NCBI RefSeq assembly: GCF_014201115.1
Contig: NZ_JACHDO010000001.1
Coordinates: forward strand, 5,208,001-5,272,000
Direction of reading: 5' to 3'
DNA from: Nocardiopsis metallicus
Lineage (GTDB): Bacteria; Actinomycetota; Actinomycetes; Streptosporangiales; Streptosporangiaceae
Length of the DNA: 64,000 nt
A program made the position numbers and the translations under genes. Under the pieces are notes generated by a model. That model saw only the letters and a program-made list of their open reading frames with translations, was not told where the DNA came from and did no database searches. Numbering within the stretch: the stretch's first letter is position 1; the number at the start of each line of letters is the position of its first letter. Below, in pieces: positions 8,101-17,418 of the stretch.

Positions 8101-11100
8101 GTGACCGAGGCCCACTCCCAGGAGACACAGTCCCAGGAGACCGACGGCCCCGGACCCGACACCGAGGACGCGCGGTCGCTGGACGCGGGCACCTACGAGG
8201 TGCTCCGCGCCCGGCTCCGCGAACAGACCGGTGAGCTGGCCCGGCGGACCGAGGAACTCAACAACCGCCGTCTCGAGGTGTTCGGCGGCACCGAGCTCTC
8301 CCTGCGCGGTACCGAGCGCATCCGCACCGAGCACAACTGCGTGCCGCGCGACATCGTCAGCGTGGGGCGTTCCGTCGGGGACGGCGCCGACGGGGACATG
8401 ATCCTCTTCGGCTACAACGTCTACATCGGCATGCAGAGCCAGACGCACGTCTCCGACGTGTTCTCCCTGCACCGGTACGAGCACGGCGGCGACTCCTTCG
8501 AGTTCGCCGACGCGGCCGCGGACGCCGTCCCCGGCCTGATCGCCGACGAGAAGTTCCGGCAGGAGTTCGATCAGCTCTACCGCTACTACCGCGACGCCCG
8601 GCTGCTCCAGCTGCGCAGGGTCGAGGACCGGCTGCTCGCCGTGTTCCAGACCGGCCCGCGCACCGAGGACGTGCGGGTGCTGCGGTGGACGGTCTCGCCC
8701 ACCGGCGAGATCGCCTACCTCGACGACCGCGGCGAACGCGACCACGTGTTCCCGCGCGCGCACGACTTCGAGTGGACGGAGGCCACCCGCGAGGACCACG
8801 TCCAGGGGCGGCACCCGCACATCTCGATCCGTGACGCGCTGTTCGTGGAAACCGTCGGCGGCGACCTCACGATCAAGGTGGAGAACAACACCGAGGTCGG
8901 CGAGGGCGTCTACAGCGAACCCGTCGACGAGCCGACGCAGAGCCTGGCCGACGCGTCGGTCTTCCACGCGCGGGTCGGCGCGCTGATCCTGCTGAAGATC
9001 CAGCCGTACAACGAGACCGCGTGGCGCTACCTGGTCTTCAACACGCGCACCAAGGAGGTCGAGCGCCTCGACGGCATCGGCCAGTCCTGCCAGCGCCTGC
9101 CCGACGACCAGGGGCTCATCTTCCCCGGTGGTTACTACCTGTCCACCGGGGTGGCGCGGACCTTCGACACCGACGTCACCGACCTGGAGTTCGAGCGCGT
9201 GGTGCGCTCGCCCAACGGTGAGGACGTGCTGTACGTCTTCCACTCGCGGGCGGACGGCCGCAGCCTGCTGCTGTCGTACAACACCATCCGCAAGGAGGTC
9301 GCCAACCCGATCGTCTGCCACGGCTACTCGCTGTTCGACGACGGGACCATGACGGTCTTCCGCGACACCTCCGGTGAACCCACCCGGGTGCACCCCATGC
9401 AGGTGTGGCAGACCCCGTACGTGTCCGACGTGTACGCGGCGGCGCAGCCGGTCGGCACCGGGCCGCTGGAGCGGATCGGCAACGCCGAACTGGTCCAGGG
9501 TGTGTCCGAGTGCCTGTCGGTGGCGCGGATCGCCGAGGACATGCGGCCCTCCACCGAGGTGTTCGAGGCGCTCATCGCCTCCTGCCGCCGGGTCCTGGAC
9601 CGGTTCCACTGGCTCGGCGAGGACGAGCTGGGCGACCTGGCCGGTCCGCTCGGCGAGGTGCGCGCCACGGCCGAAAGGGTCCTGGACGAGTTCGAGACCG
9701 TCCAGGAGCTCACCCGACAGGCCGCGGAGAACCTGCGCGCTACCGAGGAGAAGGTCACCGCGCTCATCCGCCGGTCCCGGGGCGAGACCCCGCGCTCGGC
9801 CGAGGGGTGGGTCACCCGGCTGACCGAACTGCGCCGCGCCCAGGGGCAGGCGGCCACGCTGCGCGAGATGCGCTACGCGGACACCGGCCGCATCGACGCG
9901 GTGGAGGAGGGCCTCGGTGAGGAGATCGCCTCCGCCGGGCGCCGCACCGTCTCCTTCCTCGAACAGGAAGACGCCTTCGAGGGCTACCACTCCGAGGTGG
10001 AGCGGCTGGTCGAGGAGGCCGAGGCCCTGGAGGCGGTCAGCGCGGCCACCGCGGTCGGCGAGCGCATCGCCGAGCAGACCGAGGGCCTGCAGGTCGTCAC
10101 CGAGGTGATCGGCTCCCTCGACATCGGTGACGCCCAGGTGCGCACCCGCATCCTGGAGCGGATCAGCGAGGTGATGGCCGGGGTCAACCGGGCCCGCGCC
10201 ACGCTGGAGTCGCGGCGCAAGGAGCTGCTCGCCCTGGAGGGCCGGGCCGAGTTCGCCGCCGAGTTCGCCCTGCTGGGGCAGGCCATCACCGGGGCGATCG
10301 CCGCCGCGGACACCCCGGACCGCTGCGACGAGCAGCTCGGCCGGATCATGCTCCAGCTGGAGAACCTGGAGTCGCGCTTCGCGGAGTTCGACGACTTCCT
10401 CGCCGAGCTCTCGGACAAGCGCGAGGACGTCTACGAGGCGTTCTCCACCCGCAAGCAGGCGCTGGTGGACGAGCGCGCCCGCCGGGCCGACCGGCTGGCG
10501 TCGTCGGCCGCCCGGGTCCTGGAGGGCGTGCACCGGCGGGTCGCGGCACTGACCACGCTGGAGGACATCAACACCTACTTCGCCTCGGACGCGATGGTGA
10601 CGCGGTTGCGCCGCACATCCGAGGAGATGCGCGAGCTCGGCGACACCGTGCGCGCCGAGGAGCTGGACGGCCAGATCCTGGCCGCCCGGCAGGAGGCGGG
10701 ACGGGCCCTCCAGGACCGCACCGACCTGTTCGAGGGCGGCGCGGGCGGGGAGACCATCCGACTGGGCAAGCACCGCTTCGCGGTCAACACCCAGCCGATC
10801 GACCTCACCCTCACCCCGCACGACGGGCACATGTCGGTGGCCATCACCGGCACCGACTTCCGGGCGCCCGTCACCGACGAGGCGTTCCAGGAGACCAAGC
10901 ACCTGTGGGACCGGCTGCTGGTCTCCGAGAGCCCCCAGGTGTACCGGGCCGAGTACCTGGCCACGTCGATCCTGACCGCGGCCGAGGAGGGCGCCGAGGG
11001 CCTCACCCTCGACGCCCTGTACGACGCCGAGCTGCACGCCGAGAACGGGGACTCCCTGCAGTCCCTGGTGCGCGGGGTCGCCGAGTCCCGGTACGACGAG

Positions 11101-13149
11101 GGCTACGAGCGGGGCGTGCACGACCACGACGCCGCCCGCATCCTCTCCGCGCTGCTGCGGCTGCGCGCCGGCGCGGGTCTGCTGCGCTATCCCGGGCAGG
11201 CCAGGGCGGTGGCGCAGCTGTTCTGGGCGCACGGCACCGAGAAGGGACAGCGGGAGGCCTGGAAGACCCGGGCGGGCTCGCTGGCGCGGGCCCGGAGCGT
11301 GTTCGGGGCCCGCAGGTCGGCGGCGATCGACGGTCTGCGCGCGGAGCTCGCCGAGGGTGTGGACACCTTCCTCACCGACACCGGCCTGCACCAGGACGCC
11401 GACCTCGAACTGGTGGGCGACTACCTGTTCGAGGAGCTGGCCGCGGACGCCCCCGCCGAGCGCGGGTTCGTCTCCGGTGCCGGTGCCCGCCAGCTGCTGG
11501 ACCGGTTCCACCGGGCTCTGGGCAGCACCCGGGAGACCACGCGCAAGGCCTTCGAGGAGGACCTGCGCAGGCTCGACGGTGACGTGGCCGCCCGGCACCA
11601 GCTGGTGACGGCGTGGCTGGAGGCGTACGCCACCACCCTGGAGGAGCCGCCCGCCCCGGGCGACCTGCCCGAGGCGGCGGCGATCGAGCTCACCGGGACT
11701 GCGGTGGACCGGTACGAGTCCTCGGCCGCGGTGGACGAGCGCGTGTCCGGTCTGCTGGGTTCGCACCCGCGGATCAGCGAGCGCTCCCTGGAGGTGCGGC
11801 TGGACGAGATCCTGCCGCGCACCCGGCACTTCCGTACCGTCGAGGTGCCCGCCTACCGGGACTTCCAGCGCCGGCGCAACGCACTGGTGGTGAACGAGCG
11901 CGAGCGCCTGCGATTGGAGGAGTACAAGCCGAAGGTGATGAGCGGGTTCGTCCGCAACCGGCTGCTGGACGAGTCGTACCTGCCGCTGATCGGTGACAAC
12001 CTCGCCAAGCAGCTGGGGGCGGCCGGAGACGACAAGCGCACCGACCAGAGCGGCCTGCTGCTGCTCATCTCCCCGCCCGGTTACGGCAAGACCACGCTGA
12101 TGGAGTACGTGGCGAGCCGTCTGGGTCTGGTGTTCGTGAAGGTCAACGGGCCCGCCCTGGGCCACGCGGTCACCTCGCTGGACCCGTCCGAGGCCCCCGA
12201 CGCCACCTCCCGCCAGGAGATCGAGAAGATCTCCTTCGCGCTGGAGATGGGCAGCAACACCATGCTGTACCTGGACGACATCCAGCACACCAACCCGGAG
12301 CTCCTGCAGAAGTTCATCTCCCTCTGTGACGGCCAGCGCCGCATGGAAGGGGTGTGGGAGGGGCGCACGCGCACCTACGACCTGCGCGGCAAGCGGTTCG
12401 CGGTCTGTATGGCCGGTAACCCGTACACCGAGCAGGGCAAGCGGTTCCGGATCCCGGACATGCTGGCCAACCGTGCCGACGTGTACAACCTGGGCGACGT
12501 GCTGTCCGGCAAGGAGGAGCTGTTCGCGCTCAGCTACATCGAGAACGCGCTCACCTCCAATCAGACCCTGTCGCCGCTGTCCACCCGGGACCGCGAGGAC
12601 GTGTACACGTTCGTGCGGATGGCCCAGGGTGACGACTCGGTCGGCACGGACCGCCTGAAGCACCCGTACTCGGCGGCCGAGGTGGACCGGATCGTGTCGG
12701 TCCTGCAGAAGATGCTGCGGGTGCAGGAGGTGGTACTGGCCAACAACCAGGCCTACATCGCCTCGGCGGCGCAGTCCGAGGACGCCCGCACCGAACCGCC
12801 GTTCCAGCTCCAGGGCTCGTACCGGAACATGAACCGGCTGTCGGAGAAGATCGTCCCGGTCATGAACGACGCCGAGGTGGAGGCCGTCATCGACGACCAC
12901 TACCTGGGCGAGGCCCAGACCCTCACCTCCGGCGCGGAGGCCAACCTGCTCAAGCTCGCCGAGCTGCGCGGGGTGATGACCCCCGAACAGGAGCGGCGCT
13001 GGCAGGAGGTCAAGGAGGGCTTCCGCCGCGGCCGGGCGCTGGGCGGGTCCGACGACGACCCGATGACCAGGGCCATCGGCGCGATGGGCCTGCTCGCCGA
13101 CCGCGTCGGCGAGATCGGCACAGCGATCGAACGGGGCTCCGGGAAGTAA
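8101..13149 (+). CDS. Giant DUF3686-type AAA ATPase (annotated as 'DNA repair ATPase')
   Basis: A 1682-residue protein from GTG 8101, 11 bases after the flotillin gene. The N-terminal half has a DUF3686-like beta-rich region (FGGTELSLRGTERIRTEHNC, GYNVYIGMQSQTHVSDVFSL) and then helical, coiled-coil-like segments (about residues 450-900). The C-terminal AAA+ module has Walker A PPGYGKTT near residue 1325 and Walker B MLYLDDIQ near residue 1388. A RVQEVVLANNQAYIAS-type helical lid comes later. Such proteins are named for DNA repair in databases, but that function is not established. Coupling to YqiJ/YqiK suggests an ATP-driven machine acting at a flotillin-organised membrane site. Domain family is confident; the cell role is open. 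Confidence 0.85.
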   Translation: MTEAHSQETQSQETDGPGPDTEDARSLDAGTYEVLRARLREQTGELARRTEELNNRRLEVFGGTELSLRGTERIRTEHNCVPRDIVSVGRSVGDGADGDMILFGYNVYIGMQSQTHVSDVFSLHRYEHGGDSFEFADAAADAVPGLIADEKFRQEFDQLYRYYRDARLLQLRRVEDRLLAVFQTGPRTEDVRVLRWTVSPTGEIAYLDDRGERDHVFPRAHDFEWTEATREDHVQGRHPHISIRDALFVETVGGDLTIKVENNTEVGEGVYSEPVDEPTQSLADASVFHARVGALILLKIQPYNETAWRYLVFNTRTKEVERLDGIGQSCQRLPDDQGLIFPGGYYLSTGVARTFDTDVTDLEFERVVRSPNGEDVLYVFHSRADGRSLLLSYNTIRKEVANPIVCHGYSLFDDGTMTVFRDTSGEPTRVHPMQVWQTPYVSDVYAAAQPVGTGPLERIGNAELVQGVSECLSVARIAEDMRPSTEVFEALIASCRRVLDRFHWLGEDELGDLAGPLGEVRATAERVLDEFETVQELTRQAAENLRATEEKVTALIRRSRGETPRSAEGWVTRLTELRRAQGQAATLREMRYADTGRIDAVEEGLGEEIASAGRRTVSFLEQEDAFEGYHSEVERLVEEAEALEAVSAATAVGERIAEQTEGLQVVTEVIGSLDIGDAQVRTRILERISEVMAGVNRARATLESRRKELLALEGRAEFAAEFALLGQAITGAIAAADTPDRCDEQLGRIMLQLENLESRFAEFDDFLAELSDKREDVYEAFSTRKQALVDERARRADRLASSAARVLEGVHRRVAALTTLEDINTYFASDAMVTRLRRTSEEMRELGDTVRAEELDGQILAARQEAGRALQDRTDLFEGGAGGETIRLGKHRFAVNTQPIDLTLTPHDGHMSVAITGTDFRAPVTDEAFQETKHLWDRLLVSESPQVYRAEYLATSILTAAEEGAEGLTLDALYDAELHAENGDSLQSLVRGVAESRYDEGYERGVHDHDAARILSALLRLRAGAGLLRYPGQARAVAQLFWAHGTEKGQREAWKTRAGSLARARSVFGARRSAAIDGLRAELAEGVDTFLTDTGLHQDADLELVGDYLFEELAADAPAERGFVSGAGARQLLDRFHRALGSTRETTRKAFEEDLRRLDGDVAARHQLVTAWLEAYATTLEEPPAPGDLPEAAAIELTGTAVDRYESSAAVDERVSGLLGSHPRISERSLEVRLDEILPRTRHFRTVEVPAYRDFQRRRNALVVNERERLRLEEYKPKVMSGFVRNRLLDESYLPLIGDNLAKQLGAAGDDKRTDQSGLLLLISPPGYGKTTLMEYVASRLGLVFVKVNGPALGHAVTSLDPSEAPDATSRQEIEKISFALEMGSNTMLYLDDIQHTNPELLQKFISLCDGQRRMEGVWEGRTRTYDLRGKRFAVCMAGNPYTEQGKRFRIPDMLANRADVYNLGDVLSGKEELFALSYIENALTSNQTLSPLSTRDREDVYTFVRMAQGDDSVGTDRLKHPYSAAEVDRIVSVLQKMLRVQEVVLANNQAYIASAAQSEDARTEPPFQLQGSYRNMNRLSEKIVPVMNDAEVEAVIDDHYLGEAQTLTSGAEANLLKLAELRGVMTPEQERRWQEVKEGFRRGRALGGSDDDPMTRAIGAMGLLADRVGEIGTAIERGSGK

Positions 13150-13173
13150 CCGGGGAGCTCGTTCGAAGGCCTG

Positions 13174-13206
13174 GGGCCGCCGCATCCGGAGGGGGTGCGG
13201 CGGCCC
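13174..13206 (+). terminator. Strong hairpin terminator between convergent genes
   Basis: Perfect 11-base arms (13174-13184 and 13196-13206) enclose an 11-base loop and are followed by TTTC. The hairpin lies 25 bases past the ATPase stop and just before the convergent hydrolase stop, so it probably serves both strands. Confidence 0.85.
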
Positions 13207-13227
13207 TTTCGTGTGTCCGGGCCGTGT

Positions 13228-14088
13228 TCAGTCGGAGGCGGTGTGTGCAGCGATCGCGCCGACCACCTCGTCCCACAGCTCAGGGGGAGGGTGCTGGTGG
13301 CCCACCCCGGAGAGCGGGTGCAGGCGGGCGCCGGGGATCTCCTCGGCGAGGGCTTCGGCGTGCGCGTACGGGAAGAGTGGGTCCTGCCTGCCGTGCAGCA
13401 CCAGGGTGGGCGCGGTGATCTCGCCGAGCCGGGCGCCCAGGGGTGTCGCGGCGGCCAGCCAGTGGTTGACGGCCGAGGCCATGTCACCGCCGCGTTCCAT
13501 CGACCGGGTCACGACACTCCGGATGCGGTCCGGGTCGACCGGGGCGCCTCCGGCGAAGACGCGCTCCAAAGCGACCATGTAGTCCACCACCGCGTCGCGG
13601 TCGCTCCAGTCGGGGTCGGGCAGGGGTTCGGCGAACGACCGCGAGACGGCCTCGGTCGGCGGCGGCAGGTCCGGATGCTGCGCCCCGGGGCTCACCGGCG
13701 TGGTGGACATCAGGGTCAGCGACGCGACCCGGTCGGGGTCGCGCACTCCGAGGTACTGGGCGATGCCGCCACCGGAGGAGATGCCCACGACGTGGGCTCT
13801 GGGCAGGCGCAGGCCGTCCAGCACACCGACGGCGTCGTGGACGAGCGCGTCTCCGGAGTAGCCCGGATCCCCCACCGGGAACCGGGTCGAGCGCCCGGTG
13901 TCCCTGCTGTCGTAGCGCACGACGAAGCGTCCGGTGGCGGCCAGGCGTTCACAGAACCCGTCCTCCCACCAGTCCATCGAGGACTGGTTCCCGGCGATCA
14001 GCAGGATCGGCGGATGCCCCTCCCGCCCGAAGGACTGGACGCACAGTTCCACGTCGCCGACCCGGACCAGTCGCTCGTCGGACGGCAT
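13228..14088 (-). CDS. Alpha/beta-hydrolase, RdmC/haloperoxidase-like esterase family
   Basis: About 286 residues from ATG 14088, preferred over a longer GTG form because GGGAG lies about 5 bases upstream. The fold is clear: PPILLIAGN with oxyanion region, VRYDSRDTGRST, nucleophile elbow GISSG (GxSxG), a late acid in TLVLHGRQDPLFP, and catalytic His in LSGVGHQHPP. This layout matches the family that includes the aclacinomycin methylesterase RdmC and many soluble esterases/lipases. The natural substrate cannot be read from the sequence. It is convergent with the giant ATPase and lies downstream of the acyltransferase, with about 70 bases between them. Confidence 0.85.
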   Translation of the reverse strand: MPSDERLVRVGDVELCVQSFGREGHPPILLIAGNQSSMDWWEDGFCERLAATGRFVVRYDSRDTGRSTRFPVGDPGYSGDALVHDAVGVLDGLRLPRAHVVGISSGGGIAQYLGVRDPDRVASLTLMSTTPVSPGAQHPDLPPPTEAVSRSFAEPLPDPDWSDRDAVVDYMVALERVFAGGAPVDPDRIRSVVTRSMERGGDMASAVNHWLAAATPLGARLGEITAPTLVLHGRQDPLFPYAHAEALAEEIPGARLHPLSGVGHQHPPPELWDEVVGAIAAHTASD

Positions 14089-14161
14089 CGGCACTCCCAG
14101 GTTCGGCACGGTGTGGTGGTCGGTGAGGCTACCCACCAGTCCCGTGCGTCACACGGGCACG

Positions 14162-16210
14162 TCACAAGGAGGTGCTGACGAGCAGTCGCCTCTCCAGCTC
14201 GGAGGCGAGGGTGCGCATGTAGGTGGTGGTGATGTGGCTGGCGTCCCAGTAGACGAGAACGTTGCCGACGACCGGGTGGCACAGGTCGGGCTCGCACAGG
14301 AGGTCGGTGAGGTCGAGCGGGGTGACGTTGCCGGGGAGTTCGACGTCCTCCAGGGGTGACTCCTCGGCCATCGACTCCGTGGGCGGGACCGCGCACTCGT
14401 CCTGGGCGGCTCCGGAGAGGCAGTCGACGGCGTCGAAGGGCAGCCGCGGGGTGTCGCGGACCGCGATGACGTCGATGCCCAGGGCTCCCAGCTCCCGCCA
14501 GCGCTCGACGTAGCCGTCCACCAGGACCTCCTCACCGAAGCCCGCGGTGGTGTCCAGGCTGGTGGTGGTGCCGGTGGTGAACACCGCGTCGGGCCGCAGG
14601 GAGCGGAGTTCGGTCATGGCGTCGCGGTTCCACTCGGCGCACGCGGTGTAGGGCTCGCCCTGGTAGAGCTGGGGTGCGTCGGTGAACAGGCAGGCGCCCT
14701 TGGTGATGTTGACCAGCCGCCAGTCGCGGCGCTCGGCGATCACCTCCAGGGCGGGGAACCAGTGCGCGGCGTGCGAGCCGCCGACCAGGGCGACGGTGCG
14801 GGCCGGGTCGTCCGAGCCGTAGACACAGGTGATCGCCTCGGTTCCGGCCGTGGACTGGTTGCAGCCGTCCTCGTAGGTGACTGGAACGTCCTGGGCGGCG
14901 GAGGCCGGGGGCGGGTGCACCGGGTCCGGGTAATCGCCGTGGCCGCCGGAATCATCGCTGAGCAGGGCGGCCGCGCCGGGGTAGCGGGCCGGGTCGGCGA
15001 GCAGCTCCTCCAGCTGGCGCTGCTGGGTGTCCAGCCGAGCCGTCCACAGGCTTGTGGACAACAGGAGGGGAACCAGGCAAGCGGCGGCGACCACCGGAGC
15101 CCGGACCGTTCCGCGACCGGCCTCGACGACCCGCTCGGAGAGCCGGGTGGTGACCGCGGCCAGGGCGGTCGAAAGGGCGAGGATAGCGGCGCCACCGACC
15201 GGCGTGGCCGAATCGCGGCCGGTGACCGCCAGGTAGAACACCAGGACCGGCCAGTGCCACAGGTAGAGGGCGTAGGAGATCGAACCCAGGTAGCGCACCG
15301 GACGCAGGGTCAGCCAGCGGTCGGCGGCCCACGGGGAACCGGTGGTCCCAGCGACGACGATCGCGACCGCCGCCAGGGTCGGCCACAGGGCCGCGTAGCC
15401 GGGGAAGACCGTGGACACCTGGAGGAGTACCCCGCACAGGACCAGGGCGGTCAGGCCGAGCCAGCCCAGCGGGATTCGGAGGGCCTTCGGGGTGTTGATG
15501 TGCGGCAGGAGGAGTGCGAGCAGCCCGCCGAGCGCGAACTCCCACAGGCGGGCGCCGGTGTCGAAGTAGGCCCACGGCTGGTCCGCCCGGGTCATCAGCA
15601 CCGAGTACGCCAGCGAGAGGACGAACACCGCCCCCAGCACCCCGACCAGCACCCGCCGCCGGGACACTCCCTTCCGGCCCGCCCACCACACGGCCAGGCC
15701 GATCACCACCGGCCACAGCAGATAGAACTGGCCCTGGACGGACAACGACCAGAAGTGCTGGAAGAGGCTCATTCCGTCGTCACGGGCGAGGTAGTCGACC
15801 GACCCGAGGGCCAGGTGCCAGTTCTGGTAGTAGAACGCGGCGGCCACGGCTTCGGCGATCGTGTCCCGCCAACGCGCCTCGGGCAGAAGCAGACGCGCGC
15901 CCGCCAGGGAGAGCACGATCACCAGGACAGCGGCCGGAACCAGCCGCACCGCGAGCCGCCCGAGGAAGGCGCCGTACCTGAACGTGCCGCGCCCGGCCGA
16001 CCGCACCAGGGAACCGGTGACGAGGAAGCCGGTGAGCAGTAGGAAGACGTCGACGCCACCGGAGACCCGGCCGAACCACACGTGATAGGCGGCCACCAGG
16101 AGGACGGCGACGGCGCGCAGGCCGTCGATCTCCTGCCGGTGACCGCCGCCGGGGCCGGGGTGTGGACCCGGGCGGGGGCCGGGGCGCGCGGGAGCGCTGG
16201 TCTTACTCAC
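14162..16210 (-). CDS. Membrane acyltransferase-3 family protein with SGNH domain (OafA-like)
   Basis: About 682 residues from GTG 16210 (a longer GTG/ATG form adds 11 residues). The N-terminal half is a multi-pass acyltransferase-3 domain. It begins at EIDGLRAVAVLLVAAYHVWF with the catalytic-type His, and has about ten hydrophobic segments up to near residue 390. After a linker, the extracytoplasmic C-terminal part contains TVALVGGSHAAHWFPAL, an SGNH-hydrolase block I with Gly-Ser-His in place of GDS, and ends with DLLCEPDLCHPVVGN, LVYWDASHITTTYMR (DxxH of block V). OafA-like enzymes O-acetylate cell-surface polysaccharides or exported glycans. No glycan cluster lies alongside. Confidence 0.9.
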   Translation of the reverse strand: MSKTSAPARPGPRPGPHPGPGGGHRQEIDGLRAVAVLLVAAYHVWFGRVSGGVDVFLLLTGFLVTGSLVRSAGRGTFRYGAFLGRLAVRLVPAAVLVIVLSLAGARLLLPEARWRDTIAEAVAAAFYYQNWHLALGSVDYLARDDGMSLFQHFWSLSVQGQFYLLWPVVIGLAVWWAGRKGVSRRRVLVGVLGAVFVLSLAYSVLMTRADQPWAYFDTGARLWEFALGGLLALLLPHINTPKALRIPLGWLGLTALVLCGVLLQVSTVFPGYAALWPTLAAVAIVVAGTTGSPWAADRWLTLRPVRYLGSISYALYLWHWPVLVFYLAVTGRDSATPVGGAAILALSTALAAVTTRLSERVVEAGRGTVRAPVVAAACLVPLLLSTSLWTARLDTQQRQLEELLADPARYPGAAALLSDDSGGHGDYPDPVHPPPASAAQDVPVTYEDGCNQSTAGTEAITCVYGSDDPARTVALVGGSHAAHWFPALEVIAERRDWRLVNITKGACLFTDAPQLYQGEPYTACAEWNRDAMTELRSLRPDAVFTTGTTTSLDTTAGFGEEVLVDGYVERWRELGALGIDVIAVRDTPRLPFDAVDCLSGAAQDECAVPPTESMAEESPLEDVELPGNVTPLDLTDLLCEPDLCHPVVGNVLVYWDASHITTTYMRTLASELERRLLVSTSL

Positions 16211-16310
16211 GGGTCCCCCACGCTCCCGGCCCCACGTGTCCACCCGGGATACGCGAGTTGGCGCCCACGAGAACCCGCAGGAAAACGGAGCGCGGGGCGA
16301 GCCGGAGCGG

Positions 16311-16745
16311 CTAGACCAGGAGTTCGGCGGTCAGGACGGCTTCGTCACCCGCCACTTCCCCGAGGGACTGCCCCACCGCCTGCCCGAACAGCAGTACCGC
16401 GCTGACCAGCATCGCGGGCCGGGCCCACCACCGACACGGAGCCCGATGCCGTCCCCTCCGGCTCCGGGGCACTGCCTTCTGCCGAGCTTCCCGCGTGGCT
16501 GGCTCCCTCCGGGGCCGATCCACGACCACCCGCCGCGACACCTCACCGCGTCCCAACAAGGAGGTGACCCCGGGGTTCACCTCCATCTGCCGCAACAACC
16601 GTTCCCTGCGCTCCTCCCAGGTCTCCCACGGCTCCGGAACCGGCTGCCGGGTCACGGGCTGGCTCAACGCGGCCCCCTGCCGGGAGAACCTACGTCCCCG
16701 GGGTGCCGCCAACACCGACCGCACCCTGCGGTCCACGTTCGTCAT
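16311..16745 (-). CDS. Small hypothetical protein coupled to the ATP-binding regulator
   Basis: 144 residues. The ATG at 16745 overlaps the TGA of the upstream gene as ATGA, which argues for translational coupling and fixes the start. The sequence is basic and charged (EPWETWEERRERLLRQMEVNPG), with one hydrophobic stretch near the C-terminus (PAMLVSAVLLFGQAVGQSLG) that could be a membrane helix. I do not recognise a family. As partner of an RsbW-like ATP-binding protein it may be a regulator or target, but this rests on position alone. Confidence 0.55.
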   Translation of the reverse strand: MTNVDRRVRSVLAAPRGRRFSRQGAALSQPVTRQPVPEPWETWEERRERLLRQMEVNPGVTSLLGRGEVSRRVVVDRPRREPATREARQKAVPRSRRGRHRAPCRWWARPAMLVSAVLLFGQAVGQSLGEVAGDEAVLTAELLV

Positions 16746-17254
16746 CCCTGGCCACCGCCCAGCGCGAACTCCGCCCAGATGACCGTCCCCAGCCCCGCAC
16801 AGAACGGGAAGTCGACCACCGACCGCGTGCCCCACCGGGTCGCCAGATGCTGGATCAGCAACAGACCCCGACCGCGCTCAGCCTCGCCCCACTCCTCCAC
16901 CGACCAGTCCGGGGTCTCCGGCCCCTGGAACTCGACGGTGTCCGTGCGCATCCCGTCGTCCACGACCGCGACCTGAATGCTGCTCGCGGTGGGCATGTAC
17001 AGCGTGCGGACCACCCGGCCCTCGACGTCCTGCCCCGAACGCGAGTGCGCGCAGGCGTTGGCGAACATCTCGCTCAGGCAGAGCACCATGTTCTCGCCGG
17101 TCTCCTCACTCAGCCCGGTCAGCCCGACCAGGTCAGACGCCAGTTCCGCACGCACCCCGCTGGTCTGGGCCAGGTCCCCCGGATAGATCCGCGAGGCCCA
17201 ACGCCGCACCGCGAGCGGGAGCGTGGGTGTGAAGGTGTTTGGCACAATAGCCAT
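16742..17254 (-). CDS. RsbW-like ATP-binding protein (HATPase_c, anti-sigma factor type)
   Basis: 170 residues from ATG 17254 (MAIVPNTFTP), which has a GA-rich ribosome-binding site; upstream in-frame ATGs are weaker. The GHKL/HATPase_c fold is visible: N-box LSEMFANACAHS, G1-like VAVVDDGMRTDTV, and G2 ERGRGLLLIQHLATRWG. Streptomycete genomes hold many such single-domain proteins, related to the anti-sigma kinases RsbW/SpoIIAB. They are often linked to DUF397 and HTH genes, and that kind of pair is found 1.2 kb away here. The next gene overlaps its stop. Target sigma factor or partner is unknown. Confidence 0.85.
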   Translation of the reverse strand: MAIVPNTFTPTLPLAVRRWASRIYPGDLAQTSGVRAELASDLVGLTGLSEETGENMVLCLSEMFANACAHSRSGQDVEGRVVRTLYMPTASSIQVAVVDDGMRTDTVEFQGPETPDWSVEEWGEAERGRGLLLIQHLATRWGTRSVVDFPFCAGLGTVIWAEFALGGGQG

Positions 17255-17291
17255 GTCGACAACTCTTCTCTTCAGTCTTGTTTGTCGGCCT

Positions 17292-17323
17292 GCTCTGGGG
17301 GTGTTTGCCGCACCCGCCAGAGC
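17292..17323. other. Imperfect hairpin in the regulator's upstream region
   Basis: GCTCTGG and its complement bracket a GGGTG/CACCC core with one bulge, 38-69 bases upstream of the ATP-binding gene. On the plus strand it is followed by TTTC. It could end transcription from the minus-strand genes at 17.4-18.2 kb or act in the 5' leader of the ATP-binding gene. Evidence is structural only. Confidence 0.3.
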
Positions 17324-17418
17324 TTTCTCATGAGTACTGCTGATGGACTGCGCGCCCGCCGGACTTGAGGGACCCGGTGCCGCAGCGGGCACGCGGGGTT
17401 TTGAGGGTGGTCCGGGTT

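Noticed and set aside
7264..13185. A 1973-codon open frame on the minus strand opposite the giant ATPase
   Set aside because: It is a mirror of a high-GC coding strand: low-complexity Leu/Val/Gly/Arg-rich sequence without motifs, while the plus strand shows a clear AAA domain and flotillin.
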